Assembly: GCF_016907695.1 (NCBI RefSeq)
Contig: NZ_JAFBCK010000001.1
Location: 4,514,001-4,578,000 of the forward strand
DNA: 64,000 nt
Reading direction: 5' to 3'
Source: Actinokineospora baliensis
Lineage (GTDB): Bacteria > Actinomycetota > Actinomycetes > Mycobacteriales > Pseudonocardiaceae
Below are positions 25,796 through 37,777 of the stretch, one piece after another. Position numbers and translations under genes: made by a program. The first letter of the stretch is position 1; each line of letters opens with the position of its first letter. Below the pieces are notes generated by a model. That model was given only the letters and a program-made list of their open reading frames with translations. It was not told where the DNA came from and made no database searches.

Positions 25796-28330
25796 TTACC
25801 GCCGGGCCAGCCGCGCCACCAGTTGGGCCCGCGAGTGCACCCCCAGCTTCCGGTACACCCTGGTCAGCGTCGCCTCGACGGTCTTCACGCTCACGCTCAG
25901 CGCCGACGCGGCCTGCTGGTTGGTTGCCCCGGCGTTCACCAGCTCGGCCAGCCGCGCCTCGGTGCGGGTCAGGTCGCCGTCCGCGGGGTCCAGGTGCCGC
26001 AGCCGCTGGGCCGCCAGCGCCGACCAGGGCACGGCGTCGAGCCGGTCGAACAGCTCGGCCGCCTCCGCCAGGACCGACCGCGCCGATCCGCGCCGCCGCG
26101 CCCGCCGCTGCACCGACGCCAGCGCGAGCAGGGTCCGCCCGGCCTCCATCAGCAACCCCAGCGCGGTGAACCGCCCGGCCACCGACCGCAACTGCGCCGC
26201 CGACCCCGCCGCGATCCCGGCGGACCGGTCGAGCATCGCCACCACCCCGTCGCGCCCCAGCTCCACCGCCCGTTCCCGGGTCGTGACCAGCAGCGGTTCG
26301 GCGGCCGGGTCGCCCACCGCGATCAACGCTTCGGCCAGGTCGGCGTGCCAACGCAGGATCGACGGGTCGCCGACCTGCTGTTCCTGCTCAAGTTCTCGCA
26401 CTCGGGACAGCACGCTCACCGCCTCGTCCGAGGCCGCCGTCACCAGCCGGACAACCCCGAGCGCGTGTAGGCACCGCGAGAGGTAGATCCGGTCCTGCTC
26501 CTGTTCGGAAGCAACGGCACCGCGCCGCGCGTAGGCCACCGCCCGTTCGAATGTTCCACCCGCGGTCTCCGCCACTGCGGCCGTGTACCAGGCAGGGCCG
26601 GGGGACAGGCCCGCGGACGCGGTCAGCTCAAGTGCCCGTCGCGCGTAAGAGAGCGCGTGACCACAACGACCGGCGCGGCCCTCGACCTCCGCCAACGACC
26701 GGAAGACGTCCACTACGTCGTCGACCGCGCCCGCGCGCTGCGCTGCGGGCAGCAGCACTAAGAGCCGCGAACGCGCTGCCGTCAACCTGTCGTCGAACAC
26801 CGCGTGCCGCACAGCCAGGTACTCCGGGGTGTCGTGCACGTCGATCCCCGCGCCGCTCAAAGCCAGCGCCTCCTCGAGCGCCGACGAGTCCGGCAAACCG
26901 AGCACCCGCTCCATCCGGGCGCGCACCGTCAACGCCCGCGCGCGCACCGCCATGTCGTGCACGGTCAGGTCCGCCGCTTCCCGGGCCAGCTCGCGTGCGG
27001 TGACCGGGTCGCCTGCGGAGATGTTGGCGCGCACCGCCTCCCACAGCCGCACGACAGCGACCAGGTCCGGGTCGTCACCAGCGTCGGCCAACGCCGCCGC
27101 GAGTTGGTCGTCCACATCGGTCATCGCCTGACCAGCCGAATCGGCCAGGGCCAGCCGCACGCGCAGCCGCTGCCGGGGGTCGGTGCTGCGGTCGAGTACC
27201 AGCCGCGCCGCGTTCCAGGCGCGTTCGGCGAGACCGGAGTGGCCCGCGTCCACCGCCGCGTCGCCCGCCCGCCTGATCAGAGTGTCCTCGTCGGTCGGTG
27301 GTGTCCGCTGCGCCGCGAGCAGGCTCAATTCGGCCGCCAACCTGCGGTTCCCCTGGTCGCGCACCACCGCGGCGGCCCGCTCCAGTTCGTCGGCGAGATC
27401 CGGGTCCGGCTCGGCGGCGGCCAACGCCCGGTGCCGCGTCCGCTGCACGGGGTCGTCCACCGCGCCCGCGAGGTCCCGGTGCAGGTCGAGCCGCTGCGCG
27501 TACGGGATGTCGGCGGTCAGGGTCGCCGCCACGGCCCCGGCCGGGAACGACACCCCGTCGAGTTCGTCCACCACGACCAGGTCGTCGACCTCGGCCAGGT
27601 CCACGCCACCCGCTCGGTGCAGCACCGCGAGCGTGGGGCGCTCCGCCAGCGCCGCCAGCCGCGCCGTCCGCAGCACCGCAGGGTCCAACTCGGCCAGCCG
27701 GGCACCGATCGTCCGCCGGACCGCATCCGGCAGCGGAACCGCCGCGACTGGCTCCCGGCCTGCCAGCGCCGCCCCGAACTCCAGCGCCAAACCGGGATTG
27801 CCGCCGCTGAGCGCGTGCACCCGCCCCGCCCAGCGGTACCGGAACCCGTTGTGCGCCAACAGTTCGGCGACATCGTCCGGACTCAACGGCGGCAGTGGCC
27901 CGCGATCGGCCTCCGCGCCGAGGACAGCCACCCCCCGCGCCGGCCGCCGGTTCGCGCGCTCGGCGACAACAACCCGCAACCCCGGCGCGTGCCGGATGGC
28001 GAACCCGATCAACTCGGCACTCACCGGATCCAGCCACTGCGCGTTGTCCACGACCAACAGCCCCGCCAGCGCCCGCACGGTCTCCACCGCCAGCGCCCGC
28101 CCGCTCAGCCCGTCACCGGTGGGCAAGCACGGCAGTCCCGCCGCCGCCCGCAGCTCGGCCAACCCCGCCCCCGGCACCTCCGCGTCGGCGGGCTGCGGCG
28201 CGATCACCAAGGCCGCGTCGGCGCGCTCGGCGAGGGCCGTGGCCAGGGCGGACTTACCGATCCCGGCCGGACCGTAGAGCAACAACCGGGCGCGGTCGTG
28301 GTCCGCGACGCGGACACCGACGAGAGGCAT
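25796..28330 (-). CDS. LAL-type LuxR regulator (ATPase/TPR-like/helix-turn-helix)
   Basis: 844-residue large ATP-binding LuxR regulator. Walker A GPAGIGKSA lies at about residues 20-28 and Walker B LLVVDNAQWLD near 90; a long alpha-helical, TPR/MalT-like middle follows; the C-terminal LuxR helix-turn-helix (about 785-840) reads TNQQAASALSVSVKTVEATLTRVYRKLGV. The N-terminus before Walker A is shorter than in most LALs, but ATG 28330 is the best start I see; an upstream start cannot be excluded since the frame stays open. It is divergent from the large secreted protease gene across 133 bases and may control it. LAL regulators often switch on secreted enzymes or antibiotic clusters. Confidence 0.85.
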   Translation of the reverse strand: MPLVGVRVADHDRARLLLYGPAGIGKSALATALAERADAALVIAPQPADAEVPGAGLAELRAAAGLPCLPTGDGLSGRALAVETVRALAGLLVVDNAQWLDPVSAELIGFAIRHAPGLRVVVAERANRRPARGVAVLGAEADRGPLPPLSPDDVAELLAHNGFRYRWAGRVHALSGGNPGLALEFGAALAGREPVAAVPLPDAVRRTIGARLAELDPAVLRTARLAALAERPTLAVLHRAGGVDLAEVDDLVVVDELDGVSFPAGAVAATLTADIPYAQRLDLHRDLAGAVDDPVQRTRHRALAAAEPDPDLADELERAAAVVRDQGNRRLAAELSLLAAQRTPPTDEDTLIRRAGDAAVDAGHSGLAERAWNAARLVLDRSTDPRQRLRVRLALADSAGQAMTDVDDQLAAALADAGDDPDLVAVVRLWEAVRANISAGDPVTARELAREAADLTVHDMAVRARALTVRARMERVLGLPDSSALEEALALSGAGIDVHDTPEYLAVRHAVFDDRLTAARSRLLVLLPAAQRAGAVDDVVDVFRSLAEVEGRAGRCGHALSYARRALELTASAGLSPGPAWYTAAVAETAGGTFERAVAYARRGAVASEQEQDRIYLSRCLHALGVVRLVTAASDEAVSVLSRVRELEQEQQVGDPSILRWHADLAEALIAVGDPAAEPLLVTTRERAVELGRDGVVAMLDRSAGIAAGSAAQLRSVAGRFTALGLLMEAGRTLLALASVQRRARRRGSARSVLAEAAELFDRLDAVPWSALAAQRLRHLDPADGDLTRTEARLAELVNAGATNQQAASALSVSVKTVEATLTRVYRKLGVHSRAQLVARLARR

Positions 28331-28463
28331 TCGCCCATCTTGAGACGTTGGCCATCCCCTGACCAGCGCCAATTCGATGAACGAGGGGTTTCCCGCATTT
28401 CGGGCGGTCCGGGCCATCCCTAGCTTCGATCGCACCCTGCTATCGACTCCTACGGAGTGACAC

Positions 28464-30224
28464 ATGCGATTGCGAACAGCCCTGTGGTTGGCGTGCGCGC
28501 TGACCCTGTCCGTGAGCGCCGGGTACGCCTCCGGCGCGGGCGCGGCCCCCGACGACCCGGTGGTGGACGCGCTCAGCCGCGACCTCGGCATCAGCCGGAC
28601 CGAGGCGCAAGACCGGCTCGCCGACCAGGCCCAGGCCCAGCGCGTCGTGGCGGCCCTGCCCCGCACCGGCACCGCGGGCCTGTGGCTCGACGGCGGCTTG
28701 AAGGTCGCCGTCACCGACGAGGCCACCGCGGCCGCCGTGCGCGACCTCGGCGCACAACCGGTCATGGTCAGCCGCGATCAGGCGACCCTCGACCGGCTGG
28801 TCAAGACCGTCGCCGACCACGCGTTCCCCGGCGTGACCTCCTGGGGCGTCGACCCGCGCGCCAACGACGTCGTCGTCCGCATCGACCGCACGCGCACGTC
28901 CCGCGCGTTCCCGGCCATCGACGGCGTCCGCGTCGTGGAGACCACCTCGTCGCCGGTCCAGCAGAGCGGCACGGTCCAGCCCGGCAACCCGTGGTGGCCC
29001 GGCAGCGAGTCCAACTGCTCCGTGGGCTTCCCGGCCACGGATTCCTCCGGTGGCAAGCACTTCCTGACCGCCGGGCACTGCACCAACGACGCCAACCAGG
29101 CCGCCTACGGGCAGAGCGGCAGCCAGAACCGCATCGGCACCTCCAACGTCGGCGGCTCGCGGTCGGTCAACGCCCGCGAGGGCGACATGGGCGTCGTCGC
29201 GGTCACCGAGTCGGGCTGGTCGCTGTCGGCCTCGGTGAACACCTGGGGCGGCAGCGCGGTGACCGTCTCCGGTTCGGTGGAACCGCTGGTCGGGCAGGCG
29301 GTGTGCCACTCGGGGAACACGTCGAAGTGGCAGTGCGGCGAGGTGACCGCGGTCAACCAGACGATCAGCTACGGCAGCGTGGTCGTCGAGGGGTTGGCCA
29401 CCACCACCGCGTGCTCGCTGGGCGGCGACTCCGGCGGCGCCTGGCTGGCCGGGGACAAGGCCGTCGGCCTGCACTCGGGTGGCGCGTCCTCCTGCAGCCC
29501 GGGTGGCGCGCGCGACCAGTCGATCTTCCAGCCGGTCACCGAGGCGCTGCGGAAGTGGAACCTCACCCTCGTCACCAGCGGCGGGGGAGGCGACACCCAG
29601 GCGCCGACCGCGCCCGCCAACCCGCGCGCGACCGGCACCACCTCCAGCAGCGTGACCCTGGCCTGGGACGCCGCCACGGACAACGTCGGCGTCACCGGCT
29701 ACACCGTCTACAACGGCACTACGGTCGCGGCGACCGTCGCAGCGACGACGGCGACGGTCAATGGCCTGTCGCCCGACACCGCCTACACGTTCACCGTCAA
29801 AGCCAACGACGCCGCGGGCAACGCTTCGCCTGCCAGTGCTGCCGTGCAAGCCCGCACCCAGCCCGGCAACCCGGGCGGCGGCCGCACGTTCCGCAGCGAC
29901 ACCGACTTCCAGATCCGCGACTACCAGACCGTCATCAGCCCTCTTAGCGTGACCCTGTCCGGTAAGGCAGCCACCACCGTGAAGGTAAGCGTGGCCGCCA
30001 CACACACCTGCCAACAGGACCTCAACGTCACCCTGGTCGGCCCCTCCGGCACCTGGTACACGCTGCAGCGCTATGGCGGCTACCCGTGCACAGCGTTCCC
30101 CAACCCCAAGACCTTCACGGTCACCAACGTCAACGAGAACGCCACCGGCAAGTGGACTCTGCGCATCGGCGACAACGGGCCCGGCGACACCGGGTTGCTC
30201 GACGCATGGACGGTCACCCTGTAA
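28464..30224 (+). CDS. secreted streptogrisin-like serine protease with FnIII and P domains
   Basis: 586-residue modular exoprotease. Signal peptide (1-28); alpha-lytic-type pro-region (about 29-170), which assists folding and is then removed; S1E chymotrypsin-like domain (about 175-375) with His205 (LTAGHC), Asp241 (EGDMGV) and Ser323 (GGDSGG); a Gly linker; a fibronectin type III domain (about 385-465); and a C-terminal proprotein-convertase P-like domain (about 478-586) with DFQIRDY and HTCQQDLNVTLVGPSGT. The P domain normally stabilises subtilisin-type enzymes, so its union with a streptogrisin domain is notable but recurs in actinomycetes. The ATG has GGAG upstream. A hairpin terminator follows. 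Likely a nutrient-scavenging enzyme. Confidence 0.92.
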   Translation: MRLRTALWLACALTLSVSAGYASGAGAAPDDPVVDALSRDLGISRTEAQDRLADQAQAQRVVAALPRTGTAGLWLDGGLKVAVTDEATAAAVRDLGAQPVMVSRDQATLDRLVKTVADHAFPGVTSWGVDPRANDVVVRIDRTRTSRAFPAIDGVRVVETTSSPVQQSGTVQPGNPWWPGSESNCSVGFPATDSSGGKHFLTAGHCTNDANQAAYGQSGSQNRIGTSNVGGSRSVNAREGDMGVVAVTESGWSLSASVNTWGGSAVTVSGSVEPLVGQAVCHSGNTSKWQCGEVTAVNQTISYGSVVVEGLATTTACSLGGDSGGAWLAGDKAVGLHSGGASSCSPGGARDQSIFQPVTEALRKWNLTLVTSGGGGDTQAPTAPANPRATGTTSSSVTLAWDAATDNVGVTGYTVYNGTTVAATVAATTATVNGLSPDTAYTFTVKANDAAGNASPASAAVQARTQPGNPGGGRTFRSDTDFQIRDYQTVISPLSVTLSGKAATTVKVSVAATHTCQQDLNVTLVGPSGTWYTLQRYGGYPCTAFPNPKTFTVTNVNENATGKWTLRIGDNGPGDTGLLDAWTVTL

Positions 30225-30240
30225 CCACACGGTGACCACC

Positions 30241-30272
30241 GGGCACCAGCCGCTCCACGGCGGCTGGTGCCC
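30241..30272 (+). terminator. hairpin terminator of the modular protease gene
   Basis: GGGCACCAGCCGC and GCGGCTGGTGCCC form a perfect 13-base stem around a six-base loop (TCCACG), 16 bases after the stop codon. Confidence 0.85.
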
Positions 30273-30385
30273 TCGCGCGTCCACACCGGTCACGAATCGA
30301 GAAGCGCCCTCCCGCGGCCCGACCTAGTGTTGCTCCCGTGTCCAACCGCGACACCCCAACACCCAACGATTCCCGGGAGATCCGC

Positions 30386-30730
30386 ATGTCCAACCTCGGC
30401 GCCAAGACCATCCTGCACCCGGTCACCGACCTGGCCGCCGCCAAGGCCGTGTACACCGCTCTGCTGGGCACCGAGCCCCAGGCCGACGCGCCCTACTACG
30501 TCGGGTTCGAGCACGAGGGCCAGCACATCGGCCTGGTGCCCGGCGGTGCCGCCCAGGGCATGACCGGCCCGGTCACCCACTGGCACGTGACCGACATCGA
30601 GGCCAAGATCGCCGAGCTCGTCGCCGCGGGCGCCACCGTCGCCCAGGCCCCCAGGCAGGTCGGCGGCACCCGGCTGGTCGCCACCGTCACCGACCCCGAC
30701 GGCAACGTCCTCGGCCTCATCCAGGACTGA
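30386..30730 (+). CDS. VOC-superfamily protein
   Basis: 114-residue glyoxalase/dioxygenase-fold protein. ATG 30386 is chosen since GGGAGA sits at the proper distance; an earlier in-frame GTG adds 16 polar residues. The sequence runs [20 protein letters not shown] at the N-terminus and [15 protein letters not shown] at the C-terminus, the usual two halves of the VOC fold. Function unassigned. It ends about 100 bases before the UvrA-like gene on the same strand. Confidence 0.85.
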   Translation: MSNLGAKTILHPVTDLAAAKAVYTALLGTEPQADAPYYVGFEHEGQHIGLVPGGAAQGMTGPVTHWHVTDIEAKIAELVAAGATVAQAPRQVGGTRLVATVTDPDGNVLGLIQD

Positions 30731-30831
30731 TGATCCGCGCGACGCGTGTCGTGCCCATCCGGTAGACAGTGACCGAAGTGCCGAACAGACCACCCACCCG
30801 GGCCGCGGCCGGGCCGACCGATGGAGAGACG

Positions 30832-33222
<2,391 letters not shown>

Positions 33223-33252
33223 TCCCACCAGCAGGTGCTCACGGGGTGGCCA

Positions 33253-33615
33253 TCAGTAGCACAACTCGTACTGGTTGGGTTTCGCGAGGTTGGCCCTGGG
33301 CACGAATCCGGCGTACTTCTTGGACGCGGTGGTGACGTAGACCAGGTCCCAGTAGGGGATGCCGCCCACGGGTGAGCCTTCGACGTAGCAGTAGTCGAGC
33401 AGGACGTCTTCCGGGAAGACGTTCTCGGCGCGGTTGCACTGCGCGGACGGGCATTGGAACACCCAGGTGGGTGCGTACTTGACGTTGTTGAACATGACGC
33501 CTGCGGCACGCGCGGTGTCCGGCTTGTCGAGCGCGTCCGCCGGGGTGCTCAGCGCCATGGCGATCCCCGCCGCCGCCATGACCGCGAGCGCGGGCAGGAG
33601 CTTGTGCTTGATCAT
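33253..33615 (-). CDS. small secreted protein of unknown function
   Basis: 120-residue exported protein: signal peptide MIKHKLLPALAVMAAAGIAMAL cleaved near ALA about residue 29, then a ~90-residue mature part with four Cys (FQCPSAQCN, DYCYVEG, ELCY) likely to make two disulfides. The pattern of short strands (TWVFQC, VLLDYCYVEG, LVYVTT, YAGFVP) suggests a small beta-barrel, possibly SH3-like, as seen in secreted actinobacterial peptides; this is inference. GAGG lies upstream of the ATG. No enzyme motif is seen. Confidence 0.75.
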   Translation of the reverse strand: MIKHKLLPALAVMAAAGIAMALSTPADALDKPDTARAAGVMFNNVKYAPTWVFQCPSAQCNRAENVFPEDVLLDYCYVEGSPVGGIPYWDLVYVTTASKKYAGFVPRANLAKPNQYELCY

Positions 33616-33736
33616 CTCGACCTCCGTCGTCGTGGTGACGGGAACCGACGCTAGTACGGGGCCGAAGGCGGGGTCTTGGACGAATGTCCGGTCGGGTTGT
33701 TGACCTTGTCGTCGGGCGGGGAGGACCGTCGGGGGC

Positions 33737-34567
33737 GTGGAGGACTTCTGGCGAACCCAGGTGCCACACCGGTTCCTCGCCCCCTGGGTCAGCTTCTACC
33801 TCGCCTGCCAACGGACAGCCGACGAGCCACGCACCGGGTTGGTCGCCGCGTTGAACTCGGTCATCGTGGTGATCGACCTCGACACCGGATCCCGGCTGCA
33901 GGTCACCGGCCTGTCCGACCGTCCGACCAGCTACCGGCGCCCCGCGTGGGAGCACGCGGTCATCGTTGAACTCACCCCGCCAGGCGCCCGAGCGCTGTTC
34001 GGCATCGCGCCCCGAGAACTGGCCAACACCACCACCGCGCTCGACGACCTGCTCGGCCCACGCGCGCGCCACCTGGCCGAGGAGTTGGCACTGGCACCGG
34101 ACTGGGACCACCGGTTCCGCGTCCTGGACCACCGCCTCACCCAGTGGATCGACCCGGCCCCCGCCAAACACCTCGACAACGGCTGGCGGCACCTCACCGT
34201 CGCGGACACGCCGATCAGGGTCGACGCACTGGCCCGCGAGGTGGGCTTGAGCAGACAGCACCTGAGCACCAGCTTCCACCGGGACATCGGCCTACCGCCC
34301 AAGTCCGTCGCCAGAGTCGCCCGCTCCCACCGAGCCGTCCGACTGATGACCGGCAGCACACCGCCACCCCTGACCACCATCGCCGCGCACTGCGGCTACG
34401 CCGACCAAGCCCATCTCAACCGCGACTTCCGCCAACTGGTCGGCTGCACCCCCACCGAACTGGTCCGCCACGGCAGCAACCGAACCGACTTCTTCCTCGG
34501 CAGCCTGATCAGCCTGCGCCCAACCCCCCGCACCGGCACCCGCCTCGAATCAGGCAGACCCCTCTAG
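33737..34567 (+). CDS. AraC-family transcriptional regulator
   Basis: 276-residue regulator with an N-terminal cupin-like sensor part (about residues 1-145) and a C-terminal AraC double helix-turn-helix (about 155-255), including VDALAREVGLSRQHLSTSFHRDIGLPPKS and IAAHCGYADQAHLNRDFRQLVGCTP. GTG start with GGGGGCGTG just upstream. Neighbours are a small secreted protein (divergent) and a repeat tract, so no target is obvious. Confidence 0.87.
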   Translation: MEDFWRTQVPHRFLAPWVSFYLACQRTADEPRTGLVAALNSVIVVIDLDTGSRLQVTGLSDRPTSYRRPAWEHAVIVELTPPGARALFGIAPRELANTTTALDDLLGPRARHLAEELALAPDWDHRFRVLDHRLTQWIDPAPAKHLDNGWRHLTVADTPIRVDALAREVGLSRQHLSTSFHRDIGLPPKSVARVARSHRAVRLMTGSTPPPLTTIAAHCGYADQAHLNRDFRQLVGCTPTELVRHGSNRTDFFLGSLISLRPTPRTGTRLESGRPL

Positions 34568-34682
34568 AAGACACCTCGACACACCCTTGGCCATCGACAT
34601 CACATCCGGCTGCGGCGCCGTGCCTACGGGCGACCAGGTTCCCGCCGAAGCGACTCAGCCGCAGATCAACCGGGCGACTGAG

Positions 34683-35370
34683 TCGTCGCGCACGCTGACC
34701 ACCACCCCGTCGCCCATGCGTTCCAGCGGCACCCAGGCGCTCGCAGTCGACGTTCGCCAACGCCTCGTGCGTCAGGTGAGGTCGGCAGTGGCGCACACGC
34801 CCACCAAGGCCAGCGTGGCGGCGCCTGCGGCCGCAGCCGTGATCGATTGGGCCACCTCGTCGTCGCGCACGCTGACCACCACCCCGCCGCCCATGCGTTC
34901 CAGCGGCACCCAGGCGCCCTCAGTCGACGTTCGCCATCGCTTCGCGCATCAGGTGAGGTCGGCAGTGGCGCACACGCCCACCAAGGCCAGCGTGGCGGCG
35001 CCTGCGGCCGCAGCCGTGATCGATTGGGCCCACCTCGTCGTCGCGCACGCTGACCACCACGCCGTCGCCCATGCGTTCCAGCGGCACCCAGGCGCCCTCA
35101 GTCGACGTTCGCCAACGCCTCGCGCATCAGGTGAGTTCGGTAGCGGCGCACAGTCCTGCCAAGGCCAGCACCCGCAGCCGCAGACGTGATCGATTGGGCC
35201 CACCTCGTCGTCGCGCACGCTGATCACACCCTCGTCGCCCTCGGGCTTCGAGCAGCATCCGCGTCCGCGTGCCGGTCGACGTTCGCCAACGCTTCTCGCA
35301 CCGGGTAAGCGAGTTCGGCAGCGGGCGCACACGCCCACCAAGGCCAACACCCGCAGCCTCAGCCGTAGGG
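34683..35370. repeat. four tandem ~177-base direct repeats
   Basis: Units start at about 34683, 34860, 35038 and 35208 with TCGTCGCGCACGCTGA. Units 1-3 are nearly identical over their whole length (for example CCATGCGTTCCAGCGGCACC and GTGATCGATTGGGCC); unit 4 is diverged in the middle. On the minus strand one frame of each unit contains GDGVVVSVRDDE or a relative (GDEGVISVRDDE in unit 4), so the unit may derive from coding sequence, but stops interrupt it. The tract fills the space between the ends of the AraC and pentapeptide genes; no intact gene lies in it. Confidence 0.8.
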
Positions 35371-35439
35371 CAGCCCATCCGTTCTCCAGCGGGCTGGCAG
35401 CGCGACGACGTGCGGTCCTGGCCGGGGATTGGCGGAGCG

Positions 35440-36684
35440 TCAATCCGGGGTGTTCAGGTACGGGGCCAGTGCGGGTGGGGTGCCGCGGTCGAAGGTGGTG
35501 TTGTGGAAGTCCGCGGTGGTGAAAGTGGTGTCGGCGAAGTCGGCGTTGGCGGTGAAGGTGGATGTGGTGAAGTCGGCCGTGGTGAAGGTGGCGGCTCTGA
35601 AGTCGGCGTAGCCGGTAAAGGTGGCGGCGGCGAAGGTGACGTCTTCGGTGAACTCCGCCTGTTCGAAGTCGACGCCGTCGGTGAAGGTGGTGGAGCCGAA
35701 GTTGGTGGGGCCGGTGAACCTCGCCTGGTCGAAGTTGGCGCCGTCGGTGAAGGTGGACCACTCGAAGTCGGCGGCGGCGAACGTCGCCTGTTCGAAGTTG
35801 GCGTGGTCGGTGAAGGTCGCCCATTCGAAGTCGGTTTCGCGGTGGAAGGTGGCCAGCGCGAACGTGACCCCGCCGGTGAAGGTGGTGCCGCTGAGGTCGG
35901 CGGGGCCGGTGAACGTCGCGGCCGAGAAGTCGGCGTAGCCGGTGAAGGTGGCGGACTTGAAGACCGCCGAGCGGGCCGCACACCGGTGCAGGCTGAACCC
36001 GATGAGGGTCGCGGCGGTGAGGTCCAGGTCGATGCCGCGCCAGAAGCCGGGGTTGTCGGGGCAAAGGTGCGCGGTGAGCAGCCGCTGCGCGGTCAGTCGG
36101 AACTCGCGCTCCTGCAGCCGCTCCCTATAGGCCTCCGCCGTGGTGCCTTCCGGCAGGTCGTCCTCGTCGGGCAGGTCCGCGGGCATGCGCAGGCACGAAC
36201 ACAGCACGTTGATGATCGTCTGCCGCTGGCCCGGGTTGTCCTGCGCCAGCCGCTCCAGCGCGTACAAACCGCCCAAGCGCACCGGTGCCTGCGCCGCCCC
36301 CAGCAACTCGACCGCCTTCGTGTACAGGTCGGTGATCCGCCGCGCCGCCGCGTCCTCCCTGGTGTCGGCGGCGACCCGCTCCTGCAGCGCGAGCGCCTGC
36401 TCGGTCGCAGCCTGCTCGCGGTCGCGCTGCCGCAATGCGATCTCGGTGCTGCGCTGTCTTCGCGCGGCCAGCAGCAGCGCCGCCGCGCCGCCGGTGCCGA
36501 CCACGATCGAGCCCGCGGTGCGGATCGCGTCGAGCCGAATCCGGTTCACCTCTGTGTCGCGGCCCGCGTTGCCCAGCACCAGCCACGCCGTCACCCCGGC
36601 CCCGACCCCCAGGATCAGCGCCGCCCACACGATGATCGCCTTCACCGACAGGACGGTGTAGCTGTCCGCTTCCCGGCTCGTCAC
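35440..36684 (-). CDS. membrane-anchored pentapeptide-repeat protein
   Basis: 414-residue protein. Two transmembrane helices near the N-terminus (about residues 15-38 and 55-75) are followed by a charged, probably coiled-coil region (about 76-170), and from about residue 225 to the end by some 35 pentapeptide units of the A(D/N)F-x-x-(A/T)TF type, which fold as a right-handed quadrilateral beta-helix. GTG 36684 overlaps the stop of the preceding gene by four bases (GTGA), so the two are translationally coupled. The beta-helix should lie in the cytoplasm and may mediate protein contacts; DNA-gyrase-mimic function (as in MfpA/Qnr) is possible but unsupported, as those lack membrane anchors. Confidence 0.85.
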   Translation of the reverse strand: MTSREADSYTVLSVKAIIVWAALILGVGAGVTAWLVLGNAGRDTEVNRIRLDAIRTAGSIVVGTGGAAALLLAARRQRSTEIALRQRDREQAATEQALALQERVAADTREDAAARRITDLYTKAVELLGAAQAPVRLGGLYALERLAQDNPGQRQTIINVLCSCLRMPADLPDEDDLPEGTTAEAYRERLQEREFRLTAQRLLTAHLCPDNPGFWRGIDLDLTAATLIGFSLHRCAARSAVFKSATFTGYADFSAATFTGPADLSGTTFTGGVTFALATFHRETDFEWATFTDHANFEQATFAAADFEWSTFTDGANFDQARFTGPTNFGSTTFTDGVDFEQAEFTEDVTFAAATFTGYADFRAATFTTADFTTSTFTANADFADTTFTTADFHNTTFDRGTPPALAPYLNTPD

Positions 36685-37676
36685 CACCCCAGGGTGCCGC
36701 CGGTGCCCTGTCCCAGCGACTCCACGGTGAGCCGCGGCGCCAACGCGCGCAGGAAATCGGCGGCGTCGAAGATCTTCCCGGCCGACGCCACCCCGGTCGC
36801 CCGAGTCCGCCCGGACAGGATCCGCTCGACCGCCTCCACCGCGAGCGGCGCGCTGATCGCGTAGATGTCCTGACCGGACGCCACGACGCGCCGGTCGACC
36901 CCGCCGGAGCGCACCAGCACGTCGACCACGAACGTCTGGTCCGGCCGCTCGGAGATCACCCCGCCCGCCAGGTCCCGCGCCGCCTCGACCGCCATGTACG
37001 TGCGGACCTCGGGAACCGCCAGGTGGCTGGGGACGGTGACCACGTCGGCCATGGTGAACTCGCCGATCACCTCGCGCGGCCCCGACGGGAATGGCCACTC
37101 CAGCGTCGGCAGGCTGTCGTCGTGGTACTCGAGCGCGCCGCCGGTGAACCGCACCCGCCGCCCGCCGCGCCGCGCGCTCGACACCGCGCCCGCCGCGACG
37201 GTGCCCTCGGTGGGGTGCCAACTGCTCAACCCATAGGCGACGTGCACCTCGTCTGCGGCCGCCGAGTCGCCCAGCGCGGCCGTGACCAGCAGGTCGCCGA
37301 GCCCGCCGAAGAACGCCATCGCGGGGACCACCACCGTGTCCGAGAACCGGGCGAAGGTGTCCACGTTGGCCTCGACCTCGGCCGCCACGTCCACGTACGG
37401 GATGCCCGCGCGCCCGGCCGCCTCGATGACCGGCGCAGCGGTCACTGCGAACGGCCCAGCGCAGTTGATCACGGCGGCGACCCCGCGCAACGCCCGGTCG
37501 AGAGCCGCCGGATCGTCGACCGACGCCTGCCGGGTGTCCAGGTCGGGGTGGGCGGCGGCCAGCTTGTCCGCGTCACGGCCGGACGGCACCGGGTTGTGGC
37601 CACGTTCCCGCAGCTCAGCGACCACGAACCGCCCCGTGTGCCCGTACCCGCCGTACACCGCGATCTCCTCGCCCAT
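36681..37676 (-). CDS. saccharopine dehydrogenase-like NADP-binding oxidoreductase
   Basis: 331-residue protein of the saccharopine dehydrogenase/trans-acting enoyl reductase group. The N-terminal Rossmann fold is shown by VYGGYGHTGRFV (about residues 6-17) and a later VINCAGPF, typical of the family. The rest resembles the reductase-like part of uncharacterised actinobacterial members. ATG 37676 is chosen for the GGAGAG before it, although the spacing is short; an in-frame GTG four codons upstream is possible. It is coupled to the pentapeptide gene by a four-base overlap and divergent from a GlxA-type regulator. Substrate unknown. Confidence 0.85.
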   Translation of the reverse strand: MGEEIAVYGGYGHTGRFVVAELRERGHNPVPSGRDADKLAAAHPDLDTRQASVDDPAALDRALRGVAAVINCAGPFAVTAAPVIEAAGRAGIPYVDVAAEVEANVDTFARFSDTVVVPAMAFFGGLGDLLVTAALGDSAAADEVHVAYGLSSWHPTEGTVAAGAVSSARRGGRRVRFTGGALEYHDDSLPTLEWPFPSGPREVIGEFTMADVVTVPSHLAVPEVRTYMAVEAARDLAGGVISERPDQTFVVDVLVRSGGVDRRVVASGQDIYAISAPLAVEAVERILSGRTRATGVASAGKIFDAADFLRALAPRLTVESLGQGTGGTLGW

Positions 37677-37777
37677 CGACTCTCCCACCCGTGCCGGAAC
37701 CAGTGCCCGACCATCGTGCGGGTGACCTCCACGCCGTCACCAGCGTCCGGAACGCCATGATGCGTACACTTTCGGAC

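Noticed and set aside
34683..35370. CRISPR array
   Set aside because: The repeat unit is ~177 bases with no short repeat/unique spacer alternation, and no cas genes are nearby.
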